Positions 53,094 through 62,571 are shown, counted from the first letter of the stretch. The stretch is 64,000 nt of DNA from JBEIFW01 sp046081125 (GCA_046081125.1 JBJTVH010000061.1:1-64000); one strand, 5' to 3'. The notes: generated by a model not told the origin, from the sequence alone. Program-made: numbers and translations.

Positions 53094-53930
53094 ATGCCCC
53101 GACCGTTGTGGACCGGCACGATCACCTTTGGCCTGGTCAACGTCCCGGTGAAGCTGTTCAACGCCGTGAGCCGCAAGTCGGTGTCGTTCAATCAGCTCGA
53201 CGACCGGACGATGGCCCGCATCCGGTACCGCAAGGTGTCGGCGCTCGACGGCGCCGAGGTGCCCGAGGAGCACATCGTGAAGGGTTTCGAGGTGTCGCGC
53301 GACCGCTACGTCGTGGTGAACCCCGACGAGCTCGAGCCGTTCCTGCCGATCAAGACGCGCTCGATCGAGCTCGAGGCCTTCGTCGACCTCGACGAGATCG
53401 ACCCGATCCTGTTCGACGCGTCCTACTACCTGGCGCCCGACGCGCTGCCCAAGCCCTATGCGTTGCTCGTGGCGGCGATGGCGAGCGCCGGCAAGATCGG
53501 CATCGGCACGTTCGTGTTGCGCAACAAGCAGTACGTCGTCGCACTCCGACCCGTGGACGGTCATCTCGTGCTGTCGACGATGGTGTACGCCGACGAGATC
53601 GTCGACCCCGCATCGATCCCCGAGCTGGCCGGTCTCGGTACCGCCGAGCTGCCCGAGCGTGAACTCGCCCTCGCCGGCCAGCTCGTTGAATCCCTGGCCG
53701 GTCGCTTCGAGCCCGAGACGCACCACGACGCGTACCGGGAGCAAGTGCTCGACCTGATCGCCCGAAAGGCGGCCGGGGAGGTGCTCGAGGCCGTGCCGGC
53801 CGCGGTTGCGGCCTCGCAGGTGGTCGACTTGATGGCGGCGCTGGAGGCGAGCGTCGCAGCGGCGCGCGCTGCGCGCACTCGGCACCCCACGAGCCACGAG
53901 CCCGACGCGCCGGCCCGGGCATCGGCGTGA
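53094..53930 (+). CDS. ku: DNA end-binding protein Ku
   Basis: A 278-residue prokaryotic Ku homodimer subunit for non-homologous end joining. The core begins PRPLWTGTITFGLVNVPVKLFNA and contains HIVKGFEVSRDRYVVVNPDEL, PKPYALLVAAM and KQYVVALRPVDGHLVLSTMVYADE. A short C-terminal tail follows the core. ATG 53094 is chosen over GTG 53088. It overlaps the LigD polymerase gene by four bases (GTGA). Confidence 0.95.
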   Translation: MPRPLWTGTITFGLVNVPVKLFNAVSRKSVSFNQLDDRTMARIRYRKVSALDGAEVPEEHIVKGFEVSRDRYVVVNPDELEPFLPIKTRSIELEAFVDLDEIDPILFDASYYLAPDALPKPYALLVAAMASAGKIGIGTFVLRNKQYVVALRPVDGHLVLSTMVYADEIVDPASIPELAGLGTAELPERELALAGQLVESLAGRFEPETHHDAYREQVLDLIARKAAGEVLEAVPAAVAASQVVDLMAALEASVAAARAARTRHPTSHEPDAPARASA

Positions 53931-54832
53931 CCGGCCGAACGACCGTCCGCGTCGACGGCCGGGAGGTCGTGCTGTCCAACCTCGACAAGGTGCTCTACCC
54001 GGAGGCCGGGTTCACCAAGGCCGAGGTGGTCGACTTCGCCGTGCGCTCGGCCCCGGTCGTGCTGGCGCACCTGGCCGGCCGCTGCATCACGATGAAGCGG
54101 TTCCCCGACGGCGTGACGTCCGAGGGATTCTTCGAGAAGCGCTGCCCGCGTCACCGGCCGGCCTGGGTGCCGACCTCGCCCGGGCCGGGCGATCGGGGCG
54201 GAGCGGTCGAGTACTGCCGGTTCGAGGAACCGGCGGCGTTGGTGTGGGCGGCGAACCTCGCCGCCCTGGAGCTGCACGTGCCGATGGCGCTCGCGACCGA
54301 TCTCGACACGCCCACTGCGGTCGTGATCGACCTCGATCCGGGGCCGCCGGCGGGGATGGCCGAATGCGCCGAGGTCGCGTTGGCCGCGCGGGAGGTGCTC
54401 GCGGCGGCCGGGCTCGAGGCGTGGCCGAAGACGTCGGGGTCCAAGGGCCTACAGCTCTACGTCCCGCTGCTCACACCGGTCACCCACGACGAGGCGGCGA
54501 CGTTCGCCCTCGCCCTCGGACAGGTGCTCGAGCGGCGGCTGCCGGGGCGGGTCCTCGTCGACATGGCTCGGGATCGGCGCGTGGGCAAGGTGATGGTCGA
54601 CTGGAGCCAGAACGCTCGGCACAAGACGACCATCGGCGTCTACTCGCTGCGCGCCCGGCAGCGCCCCACCGTGTCGACCCCTGTGCGGTGGGACGAGGTC
54701 GCCGACGCTGCCGAGCGGCGTATCGAGTTGCGCTTTGAGGCCGCCGACGTGCTCGCACGCATCGCCTCGGTCGGCGACCTGTTCGCGCCGGTGCTCACCA
54801 CCCGGCAGCACCTTCCCACCGGGAGGCGATAG
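53927..54832 (+). CDS. LigD polymerase/primase domain protein
   Basis: A 301-residue stand-alone NHEJ polymerase of the archaeo-eukaryotic primase type. It has SNLDKVLYPEAGFTK at the N-terminus, the metal-binding DLDPGP near residue 138, TSGSKGLQLYVPL and later VDWSQNARHKTTIGVYSLRAR. The ligase and 3'-phosphoesterase domains found in full LigD are absent, so a separate ATP ligase is expected elsewhere. It is coupled to ku by a GTGA overlap. Confidence 0.92.
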   Translation: MTGRTTVRVDGREVVLSNLDKVLYPEAGFTKAEVVDFAVRSAPVVLAHLAGRCITMKRFPDGVTSEGFFEKRCPRHRPAWVPTSPGPGDRGGAVEYCRFEEPAALVWAANLAALELHVPMALATDLDTPTAVVIDLDPGPPAGMAECAEVALAAREVLAAAGLEAWPKTSGSKGLQLYVPLLTPVTHDEAATFALALGQVLERRLPGRVLVDMARDRRVGKVMVDWSQNARHKTTIGVYSLRARQRPTVSTPVRWDEVADAAERRIELRFEAADVLARIASVGDLFAPVLTTRQHLPTGRR

Positions 54833-54875
54833 CCGGCGTGCCCGCCGGGCCTGCAACGAAGGCCTCGGCGCTGAC

Positions 54876-54881
54876 TACGTT
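54876..54881 (+). promoter_or_regulatory. -10 element of a leaderless promoter
   Basis: TACGTT, six-base spacer, then ATG at 54888; no ribosome site between. Confidence 0.45.
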
Positions 54882-54887
54882 CCGGGT

Positions 54888-55859
54888 ATGGCCCAGCCGT
54901 ACCGCCCCGGGATGACCGTCCCGCTCCCCGGTCACCTCCACACCCACCGTGACCGCCTCGCCGAGCTCGCCGACCTCGGCTACACCGACATCTGGTCGGC
55001 CGAGTCCGACGGCGCCGATGCGTTCACGCCCCTTGCGCTCGCTGCCGCCTGGGAGCCTCGGTTGCGGCTAGGCACCGCCATCGTGCCGGCGTTCACCCGG
55101 GCGCCGGCGTGCCTGGCGCAATCGGTGGCCTCGATGGCCGACGCGGCGCCGGGCCGGTTCGCCATCGGGATCGGGTCGTCGTCGAACGTCATCGTCGAGC
55201 AGTGGAACGGTGTGCCCTTCGTCGAGCCCTACCGGAAGGTGCGCGACGTGGTGCGGTTCCTGAAAGAGGCCCTCGCCGGGGAGAAGGTGAGCCGCCGGTT
55301 CGACACCTTCGAGGTCAACGGCTTCCGGCTCGGCGTCCGTCCGGAGGTGGCGCCGTCGATCCTCGTCGCGGCCCTGCGTGAAGGCATGCTGCGCCTGGCC
55401 GGCCGAGAGGCCGACGGCGCCATCATCAACTGGCTCTCGGCCGATGACGTGCGCAAGGTGGCCGCCGTCGTGAACGCCGAGGGGCCGGATAAGGAGATCG
55501 TCTGCCGGGTGTTCGTGTGCCCCTCGGAGGACGCCGACACCGTCCGGGCCGCCGGGAAGCGGGCCATCGCGGCCTACCTCAACGTGCCGGTGTACGCCGC
55601 GTTCCACGAGTGGCTCGGCCGGGGTGAGGTGCTGCGCCCGATGTGGGACGCCTGGAAGGCGGGCGACCGGAAGGGAGCGCTCGCCGCGATCCCGGACTCG
55701 CTGGTCGACGAGCTGATCGTGCACGGCTCGCCCGAGGCGTGCCGAGCCCAGATCGGCCGGTACGTCGCCAACGGCGTCACGACCACGTCCCTCGCCATCA
55801 TGCCCTTGGCGCCGCTCGATCACGCCGCGTCGATTCGGGCGCTCGCACCGCCACACTGA
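54888..55859 (+). CDS. LLM-class oxidoreductase, probably F420-dependent
   Basis: A 323-residue luciferase-fold protein. LADLGYTDIWSAESDGADAFTPLALAA, LRLGTAIVPAFTRAPACLAQS and RFAIGIGSSSNVIVEQWNG fit the F420-dependent subgroup of actinobacteria. The substrate is unknown. The start is supported by a leaderless-type -10 at 54876. It stands alone between the NHEJ pair and the DUF11 repeat gene. Confidence 0.87.
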   Translation: MAQPYRPGMTVPLPGHLHTHRDRLAELADLGYTDIWSAESDGADAFTPLALAAAWEPRLRLGTAIVPAFTRAPACLAQSVASMADAAPGRFAIGIGSSSNVIVEQWNGVPFVEPYRKVRDVVRFLKEALAGEKVSRRFDTFEVNGFRLGVRPEVAPSILVAALREGMLRLAGREADGAIINWLSADDVRKVAAVVNAEGPDKEIVCRVFVCPSEDADTVRAAGKRAIAAYLNVPVYAAFHEWLGRGEVLRPMWDAWKAGDRKGALAAIPDSLVDELIVHGSPEACRAQIGRYVANGVTTTSLAIMPLAPLDHAASIRALAPPH

Positions 55860-55973
55860 GTGGTGGAGCGGGTGCAGATCGTCTAACTTTCCTCTGGATC
55901 CGCTGCGGATCGGCCCCATCGAGTCGTCAGACTGGTCCTGGCGGGTGGGCGTGGGCGAGGAGGGAGGGACGTG

Positions 55974-58900
55974 ATGCCCGCTGAGCGCGTGGTCGCAAGG
56001 TCGCTGGTCGCCGCCATGCTCGTCGTCATCGCCGTCGGCTCGCCTCGCCCGGCCGCAGCACAGGAGGCGGTGCCACCGGACACGGTCCCGCCGAAGGGTA
56101 CGGGCCGCTGTGGCGTCGTCGACGCGGCCTGCCTGATCGCCGCAGTCGACCTGGTGACCTCGCCCACGGTCGCCATCGGTGATCCGGTCCGGGTCCGCGT
56201 GCGGGTCCGCCCGGCTGCCGGCGTGTCGGCCACGGTCCAAGCCCTGTCGCTCCGGTTGCCCGACGAACTCGCCCCCGCCGCGGCGCCGGTCGTCACCGGA
56301 GCGGGCGCCACGCTGAAGCAGTCGGTGTCGGCGAGCAGACTCGAGTTGTCGAGCGTCGGCGGGAGTCGGATCGAGGTCGAGTGGGACACGACGGTGGCGA
56401 TCCTCGCGCCGGGGACGGTCACGATGAAGGCGGACGCTTGGGTCGACGCACCCGTCGGCCGGCCGGTCTCGGTCTCGGCATCGTCGGCGCCGCTGGTCCC
56501 GGCCTCGAAACTGGTGCTCGAGGCGGACGCGCCCGACGCCGTCGTGGCCGGGGCGATCGAGCGATACACGGTCACGGCACGCAACGGCGGTCCCGGGCCG
56601 TTCGAGGCGGTCGAGATCGACGTCGCCCCGCCAGGTGAGGTCGAGGAGATCCCGACCTCGTGCCAGACGATCCCTGGCGGCCTGCGGTGCGGACTCGGCG
56701 CGCTTGCTGCCGGGGCCACCGGGGGGCTTGCCTTCGGGATCCGGATGCCCGACGGTCCCGTCGGTTCGACGGTCGAGTTCGCCGTGCGGGCGACGGCCGT
56801 GCCGGCACCGGCTCGGCCCGCTGCCGTGCGGGTGACCAGCCGGCTGCAGGCCCCGCCGGCGCTCGCCGCCGCCTCGGTGGCATTGGCCGGCCCCGCCCGG
56901 ATCGGTGCGCGCGTCGAGCTCGTCGCAACCGTCGACAACGTCGGATCGGTGCCACTCGACGAAGCCGTCGTCACCGTGCCCCTGCCCGACCACGTCACCG
57001 TCGTCGACGTGCCCGAGCGCTGCTCGACGACGGGCGACAGCCTGTCGTGCAGGTTCGGCCCGGTTGCCGTCGGCGAGCGCGCCGAGGTGGCCGTGGGCCT
57101 GCGCGTCGCCAGTACGCCGCCCGAGCCGTCGATCACCTTCGCCCCGTCGCTGTCCTGGTTCGACGGCGCCGCCGACCGGACCGAGTCCGTGGCGCCCGCC
57201 GTGCTCGCGCTGGTGGCGTCGCCGGTGCCGTGGCTGCGCAGCCCGAGCAAGCCGCTCGTGCTCGCGCCCGGCGAATCCGGCGCAGTCGTGTTCGATCTCG
57301 GCACGGACGGGCCCGGCGACCTCGACCCGCTCTCGCTCGAGGTCGAGGTCCCAGCCGAGCTCGTGGTGACCGGCCCCGAACCTTGCGTCGCCGGATCGGG
57401 TTCGCTCGTGTGCCCGGTCGCCGATCGGCTCGCCGCTGGGGACTCCCGGTCGTTCCCGTTGGCCGTTCGCTTCGGCGAGGCATCCGGCCCCGGGTCTGCG
57501 CCTCGCTCCCTGACGTTTGTCGGCCGGGTCCGCAGCGCCGCCGGGCAGTTCGAGCCGGTCGAGGTGGCGGTCGTCGTGTCGGAGTCGCCACCGATCCCGC
57601 CGATGTCGCCGGTGCTCACGTTGCTCACCTCGGGCGAGGCCGTCGTGGGCGCGCCGTGGCACGTGGAACTCGTCCTGACCAACCCGGATCAGGCGCCGAC
57701 CGAGCAGGCCGAGGTCGTGCTGCAGCTCCCGGGCGCACTCGACGCGGTCACGGTCGGCGACGTCCCCGGCGCCGTCTGCGGGGCGACCGGCGCGGCGTGG
57801 CTGTGCACGGTCGATCCCATCGCCCCCGCCGGCAGTCGCACGATCCGGCTGGGCGGCCGGGTCCGGCCCGACGTCGACCCGAACGGAGCGCTGCGCGTCT
57901 CGGCCTCGGTGCGACCGGTGATCGGGCCGCGGCGCGTTGCGTCGCCGATCGCCGTGACGGCGCCGTTGCTGGCCCGCAGCGCGCTTGCCGTCGCCGTCCC
58001 CGCCGATCCGGCGGAGGTTGTCGCGGGCCTTCCGGCGAGCTGGCCGATCGCCGTCGTGAACCCGGGCCCTTCGCCGGCCACCTCGGTCGTCCTCACGATC
58101 GTGCCGTCCGCCGGCGTCGACCTTGTCCCGCCGCCGGGCTGCGGGTTGGTCGAGCGGGCGGTGCGTTGCGACCTCGGCGCCGTACTCGGGCGTCGCGATC
58201 TGGTGGTCGGCGGGCGTATCGCTCCCTGGGCTGTCGCTGCGTCGATCGAGACGACCGTCACCACGGCCACCGGCGAGCTCGATCTGGGCGACAACGTCGC
58301 TGCCTGGCGGGGCGCCGTGGACATCCGGGGCGCACTGGTGATCGAGCGGAGGGACCTGACCGGCCTCGACGACGGACTGCTCGTGGCGGGCCGACGGGCC
58401 AGCATCGGGTTCGCCGTTGTCAACCCCGACGGCCCGTCGGATCTCGCCGGCGTGACCGTCCGGATCCCGGTCCCCGACGCCGTGCCGATCTCGGGCTCGT
58501 CGAGGAACAGCTCGCTGGTGTGCGCCATGGCGATCGGCGAACTCCGGTGCGTCGGGCGCGTCGCCGCACGGGAGCGGATCGAGATCGACGTCGAGATCGA
58601 ACCGCCACCGAGCCTGCCGTCGGGCACCGTCGTACGACTGGCCCCGGACCTGGCGGCCGGACCGGGCGTGGAACTCGATGCGTCGTCCGCCGACGTCGTC
58701 CTGGAGAGCACCACCCGGGCCGATGTCCAGCTGCCCGGGCTGCGTTTCGCCGGCGACGTGATCGCCGGGTCGTCGTTCACTGCGACGGGCAAGGTGATCG
58801 CCAGCGGACCGTCGGTCCTGGGACGTGCGACGCTCAACGTCTCCGTCGCTGCCGACGGTGGCAGGGTCGGGCCGATGTCGGTGCGCGCTGCGGGTCAGGT

Positions 58901-59996
58901 CTGCGAGGAGCGCGTCACCTCGACGCAGGTGCGATGCCCGCTCGGCGACCTCTCGCCGGGCGCCGACCTCGAACTCTCGGTCGAGGGAAGCCTTGCGGCG
59001 GACACCGAACCCGGGGCCGGACTCGTCGTCGTCGCCGTCGTCGAGTCGGACACACCGCCGACGGGTCCGCCTGCTGCGTCGAGCCGCCGGGCTGCTCTCG
59101 GCAGCGACGTTCGTGCCCGTCCCATCCTTGCCGTGGTGGGTCCGACTCCGTCGGTCCCCGGCAGCCTCGAGCTGCGGGTGGCCAACACCGGGCCGTCGGT
59201 TGCGCGCGCCGTGCGGGTCGTGGTGCAGGCACCCGTGGGGGCGGCCCTGCGCGCCGGCGGGCTGTCGTGCGCGCTCGTCGGGCCCGGGTCGTTCGAGTGC
59301 ACCGTCGCGCGTCTCGCTCCGGGCGCCTCGGCGGCCTTGCGTGTCGAGGTTGCCGATGCCACCGACGCGCAACCGGCCCAGGTGTCGGTCCGGGCGACCT
59401 CGATCGAGATCCCCGAGGGCGTGCCGGCGAGCTTCCCGATGAATGTTCCCGGCGGGCGGCGGTCCCCACCCCCCGCCGTCGATGCCCGGTCCCGCATGAG
59501 CGCCACGTTCGATCTTCCCGGGCCGGCACCTGACGAACCGCCGTCGGCGGCCGTCGTGGTCCGCCAGGAACTCGCCGCCGGGGTCGCCGTCGAACGCGTC
59601 GTGCACGACCACGCCGACGACGTCCTGTGCGAAGTGACGGCGGATCAACGATCCTTCACCTGCCGGGTGTCGCCCGGAGTGCCCGGACCGGTGCGCTTCC
59701 GGGTGGACGCTGTCGTGATCGACCCCCTTCCGCTGCGCAGCGGTACCGCGTTCACCGTGGTGTCGAGTCGGTATCTCGAGTCGACCATCGAGGCTGGGTC
59801 ACCGGATCGCAGCGCCCGCGCAGCACCGGTGGCGGCGCCCGCCGCGGGGCCGGTCGAACGGGTCGTGCGGGTCCTACCCCGGTCGCTCGTCGCCGGGGTA
59901 CCCGACGGGGCGGCGCTCGCCCTGGCGATCTCGCTCCTCGCCGGTGTCGGGTGGGGGCGCACCGGCCGATCGGGACGCCGGCGGCCGAACCGGTAG
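55974..59996 (+). CDS. Large DUF11-repeat surface protein
   Basis: A 1340-residue exported protein. The signal peptide ends near residue 29 (RPAAAQ). About nine DUF11/Ig-like repeats of 110-130 residues follow, each with a V-N-x-G-P/S-type strand and a cysteine pair eight to eleven residues apart (such as CQTIPGGLRC, CSTTGDSLSC, CVAGSGSLVC, CGLVERAVRC, CEVTADQRSFTC). A C-terminal hydrophobic helix (DGAALALAISLLAGVGWG) and basic tail GRSGRRRPNR anchor it in the membrane without an LPXTG motif. It looks like a long wall-spanning stalk or adhesin. GGAGG lies seven bases before the ATG at 55974; GTG 55971 is an alternative. c-di-GMP genes follow. Confidence 0.85.
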   Translation: MPAERVVARSLVAAMLVVIAVGSPRPAAAQEAVPPDTVPPKGTGRCGVVDAACLIAAVDLVTSPTVAIGDPVRVRVRVRPAAGVSATVQALSLRLPDELAPAAAPVVTGAGATLKQSVSASRLELSSVGGSRIEVEWDTTVAILAPGTVTMKADAWVDAPVGRPVSVSASSAPLVPASKLVLEADAPDAVVAGAIERYTVTARNGGPGPFEAVEIDVAPPGEVEEIPTSCQTIPGGLRCGLGALAAGATGGLAFGIRMPDGPVGSTVEFAVRATAVPAPARPAAVRVTSRLQAPPALAAASVALAGPARIGARVELVATVDNVGSVPLDEAVVTVPLPDHVTVVDVPERCSTTGDSLSCRFGPVAVGERAEVAVGLRVASTPPEPSITFAPSLSWFDGAADRTESVAPAVLALVASPVPWLRSPSKPLVLAPGESGAVVFDLGTDGPGDLDPLSLEVEVPAELVVTGPEPCVAGSGSLVCPVADRLAAGDSRSFPLAVRFGEASGPGSAPRSLTFVGRVRSAAGQFEPVEVAVVVSESPPIPPMSPVLTLLTSGEAVVGAPWHVELVLTNPDQAPTEQAEVVLQLPGALDAVTVGDVPGAVCGATGAAWLCTVDPIAPAGSRTIRLGGRVRPDVDPNGALRVSASVRPVIGPRRVASPIAVTAPLLARSALAVAVPADPAEVVAGLPASWPIAVVNPGPSPATSVVLTIVPSAGVDLVPPPGCGLVERAVRCDLGAVLGRRDLVVGGRIAPWAVAASIETTVTTATGELDLGDNVAAWRGAVDIRGALVIERRDLTGLDDGLLVAGRRASIGFAVVNPDGPSDLAGVTVRIPVPDAVPISGSSRNSSLVCAMAIGELRCVGRVAARERIEIDVEIEPPPSLPSGTVVRLAPDLAAGPGVELDASSADVVLESTTRADVQLPGLRFAGDVIAGSSFTATGKVIASGPSVLGRATLNVSVAADGGRVGPMSVRAAGQVCEERVTSTQVRCPLGDLSPGADLELSVEGSLAADTEPGAGLVVVAVVESDTPPTGPPAASSRRAALGSDVRARPILAVVGPTPSVPGSLELRVANTGPSVARAVRVVVQAPVGAALRAGGLSCALVGPGSFECTVARLAPGASAALRVEVADATDAQPAQVSVRATSIEIPEGVPASFPMNVPGGRRSPPPAVDARSRMSATFDLPGPAPDEPPSAAVVVRQELAAGVAVERVVHDHADDVLCEVTADQRSFTCRVSPGVPGPVRFRVDAVVIDPLPLRSGTAFTVVSSRYLESTIEAGSPDRSARAAPVAAPAAGPVERVVRVLPRSLVAGVPDGAALALAISLLAGVGWGRTGRSGRRRPNR

Positions 59997-60063
59997 CTGT
60001 TCCCCTCAACCTGTCCCGCCACCGACCGATCGTTGGGGAACCGATCCGACCCGGGGCGACTTG

Positions 60064-61551
60064 ATGGACGACGACAATCGGAGTGCCGACATCCGCCGTC
60101 GAGACGAGCGTGGCAGCTCGCTCGTCGAGGAGCCATGGCTCGTCGAGCAGCTGGGCGCACTCGGGCTCCGGACGGGGGCCGTTCCCGACCTGGGCGGCTG
60201 GCGCGCCTTCCTCCGGCGAGTAGACGACCGCCTCTCGGCCGTGGGGGCCGCCCCGGCGACGCAGCGTGACGAGGTGACCGGGCTGATCGACCGGGCCGGG
60301 CTGCTGGACGCGACCGCTGTGGCGATCGCTTCGCTGCGTCCGGGTGAATCAGCCGGCGCGCTCTACCTCGACGTCGACCGGTTCCGGCTGCTGAACGACA
60401 GCCTGGGTCTCGCCGTAGGGGATCGCCTGCTCGGCGAGATCGCCGAGCGACTCCGGGGTGTGGTGCGTGCCGGGGACGTGGTCGCCCGGGTGCGCGCCGA
60501 CGAGTTCGCCGTGCTGCTGCCGTCGGTGAGCGGACCGGAGGAGATCGAACGGATCGGGAACCGGGCCGTGGCGGCGATTCGCCGACCGTTCGCCCTCGGG
60601 CCCGACGAGATCCATCTTGCGGCGAGCGTGGGGTCGGCCTGGACGAAGGATGCGTCGGATGCCGCCGTCGCCCTCGTGCGGGACGCCGAGCTGGCCATGC
60701 AGCGGGCCAAGGAGTCCGGTGGCGACCAGCACCGCCCCTACGACCGCGTTCTTCGGGATCGCCTCACCAACCGGGTCCGGCTCGAGAGCAAGCTGCGCCA
60801 TGCGCTCGATCGCAACGAGCTGACCCTCGCCTACCAGCCGATCTTCCGCCTGGAAGACCGGTCCCTGTCGGGGTTCGAGGCGCTGCTTCGCTGGACGCCG
60901 CCGGACGGGCCGCCGATCTCCCCGGCGGAGTTCGTGCCGATCGCCGAGGACACCGGGCTGATCGTCCCGCTCGGGGCCTGGGTACTGGACCGAGCCGTGT
61001 CGACGGTCGCCGGGTGGAACCGTCGTCGGGCCGGCGCACCCGTTCGGATCTCGGTGAACGTGTCGGGCCGGCAGCTCGCCACCCCGGGGCTCACCGGACT
61101 CGTCGCCCGCTGCCTGCACGAGCATCACCTCGAGCGCGGCCTGCTGACGCTGGAGATGACGGAGTCCGTCCTCATCGCCGACCCCGATCGGGCCCTCGTG
61201 CGCCTCGAAGCGCTGCGCGACCTCGGCGCCCGGCTGTCGATCGATGACTTCGGCACCGGGTACTCCTCGCTGGCCTACCTGCGGCGCTTCCCCCTCGATG
61301 CGCTCAAGATCGACCGCGAGTTCACGCGCACCCTCGTCGACGACGCCCACGGGCGCACCATCACCCAGGCGATCATCGCCCTGGGTCATGCGCTCGGCTA
61401 CGACATCGTCGCCGAAGGCGTCGAGGAAGAAGCGCAGATGGCTGCGCTGACCGACCTCGGGTGCGACCTCGTCCAGGGGTTCTTGTTGGGCCGGCCGCTC
61501 GACGAAGCGACTGCGGCGGCATTGGCGGTCAACAATTCGGTGCCGCGCTGA
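60064..61551 (+). CDS. Cytoplasmic GGDEF-EAL protein
   Basis: A 495-residue protein without membrane helices. A short N-terminal region leads to a GGDEF domain (about 75-235) with signature RADEF near residue 144, so cyclase activity is unlikely. The EAL domain (about 245-485) has FEALLRW, VNVSGRQL, EMTES, DDFGTGYSSLAYL, a following K, AEGVE and QGFLLG, a complete phosphodiesterase set. It likely hydrolyses c-di-GMP. The next two genes encode a PilZ receptor and a small partner, giving a local signalling module. Confidence 0.9.
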   Translation: MDDDNRSADIRRRDERGSSLVEEPWLVEQLGALGLRTGAVPDLGGWRAFLRRVDDRLSAVGAAPATQRDEVTGLIDRAGLLDATAVAIASLRPGESAGALYLDVDRFRLLNDSLGLAVGDRLLGEIAERLRGVVRAGDVVARVRADEFAVLLPSVSGPEEIERIGNRAVAAIRRPFALGPDEIHLAASVGSAWTKDASDAAVALVRDAELAMQRAKESGGDQHRPYDRVLRDRLTNRVRLESKLRHALDRNELTLAYQPIFRLEDRSLSGFEALLRWTPPDGPPISPAEFVPIAEDTGLIVPLGAWVLDRAVSTVAGWNRRRAGAPVRISVNVSGRQLATPGLTGLVARCLHEHHLERGLLTLEMTESVLIADPDRALVRLEALRDLGARLSIDDFGTGYSSLAYLRRFPLDALKIDREFTRTLVDDAHGRTITQAIIALGHALGYDIVAEGVEEEAQMAALTDLGCDLVQGFLLGRPLDEATAAALAVNNSVPR

Positions 61552-61570
61552 GCACCTGGGGGAGCGTGTC

Positions 61571-62221
61571 ATGACGAACCCGGGCTTGGCCGCGCAGGAG
61601 CTTCGCGAGGTGCGTGAGCTCCGGGGCAGCCTGGTGTCGGTGGTGGCCATCGGGAATCCGATGGGCTCGTTCCCGTTCTGGGTCAACGGGAACGCCAACG
61701 GGACGTTGGTGCTGTTACCCGACGGTGTGCGTGCCCGCACCTTTGCCGACTCCTTGCGCGAGGACGAGCCGCTGCTCGTCTCCGTGATCGACGTGTTCGG
61801 TCGGCTTCAAGCGCAGACGGCGGTGCAGTCCTACGACCCAGAGCTGACCGAACTGCGGGTGGTCGACCCCGGCTACCTGCACGTGTTGCACCGCCGCGGC
61901 GCGTTCCGGCTCGACCTCGAACTGCGTCTGGAGATCGCCTCGTTGCGCGACGGTCGCGTCGTGCTCGCCGCCGGCGATTCGCTCGACATCTCGAACACCG
62001 GCTTGGCGGCCCACGTGGTTGGCGGCGTCGAGATCGGCGCGCCGGTCGCGGTGTCGATGAATTTGCCCGACGGGCCGTTGCTGGCCGTCGGCGCCGTCGT
62101 CGGCCATTCGGGTGAACGGACCCGGGTCCAGTTCACGCAGTTGACGCCCGCCGACCGAAAGCGCCTCGCGCTGTATCTCCGTCGGGTCGAGATCGCGCTC
62201 GCCGCGCAGGGGAACGGCTGA
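61571..62221 (+). CDS. PilZ domain c-di-GMP receptor (YcgR-like)
   Basis: A 216-residue protein with an N-terminal beta-barrel domain (about 15-95) and a PilZ domain (about 100-210). The c-di-GMP motif is intact: R-x-x-x-R in HRRGAFRLDL and D-x-S-x-x-G in SLDISNTGLAA. YcgR-like proteins bind c-di-GMP and act on motility or export machines. It follows the GGDEF-EAL gene by 19 bases and overlaps the next gene by one base (TGATG). Confidence 0.85.
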   Translation: MTNPGLAAQELREVRELRGSLVSVVAIGNPMGSFPFWVNGNANGTLVLLPDGVRARTFADSLREDEPLLVSVIDVFGRLQAQTAVQSYDPELTELRVVDPGYLHVLHRRGAFRLDLELRLEIASLRDGRVVLAAGDSLDISNTGLAAHVVGGVEIGAPVAVSMNLPDGPLLAVGAVVGHSGERTRVQFTQLTPADRKRLALYLRRVEIALAAQGNG

Positions 62222-62571
62222 TGCCGCCGGCCAACACCTCGGCGGGGAACGAGATCATCCCGCTCGCGGTCACGATCACCTACCGATCGACGAAGCGCCT
62301 AGAGACGATCCCTGCCACGGTGCTCGCCCGGACCAGCGGGGCCATACTGCTGCGCTTCGAGCGTCGCCATCCCTACCTGAACCCGGGAGAGCTCACAGCG
62401 CTCCTGGTGCAGATGGAGGAAGACGGCTTTGCGGTGCTGCTCAAGCCGCTCGATCTCCCCGGTCGGTTGACCGTCGATGGTGGGCGGGAGATCTCCTTCG
62501 CGTTCGTGGCGCGCGATGACGCCACCACTCGGTTCCTCGAGGCGCTCCAGGCGCGCCAGAAGCAAGGGTGA
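62221..62571 (+). CDS. Small protein of the c-di-GMP cluster
   Basis: A 116-residue soluble protein, beta-rich (EIIPLAVTITYRSTKRLETIPATVLART). It resembles a PilZ-type barrel in strand pattern but lacks the R-x-x-x-R and D-x-S-x-x-G ligand motifs, so it may be a degenerate PilZ domain or a partner. Its ATG overlaps the PilZ gene's stop, indicating coupled translation. No family is claimed. Confidence 0.65.
   Translation: MPPANTSAGNEIIPLAVTITYRSTKRLETIPATVLARTSGAILLRFERRHPYLNPGELTALLVQMEEDGFAVLLKPLDLPGRLTVDGGREISFAFVARDDATTRFLEALQARQKQG

Noticed and set aside
55068..59648. 1526-codon minus-strand frame opposite the DUF11 gene
   Set aside because: Asp/Arg/His-rich antisense of a high-GC repeat gene. 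The plus-strand frame has a signal peptide, repeats, an anchor and a ribosome site.
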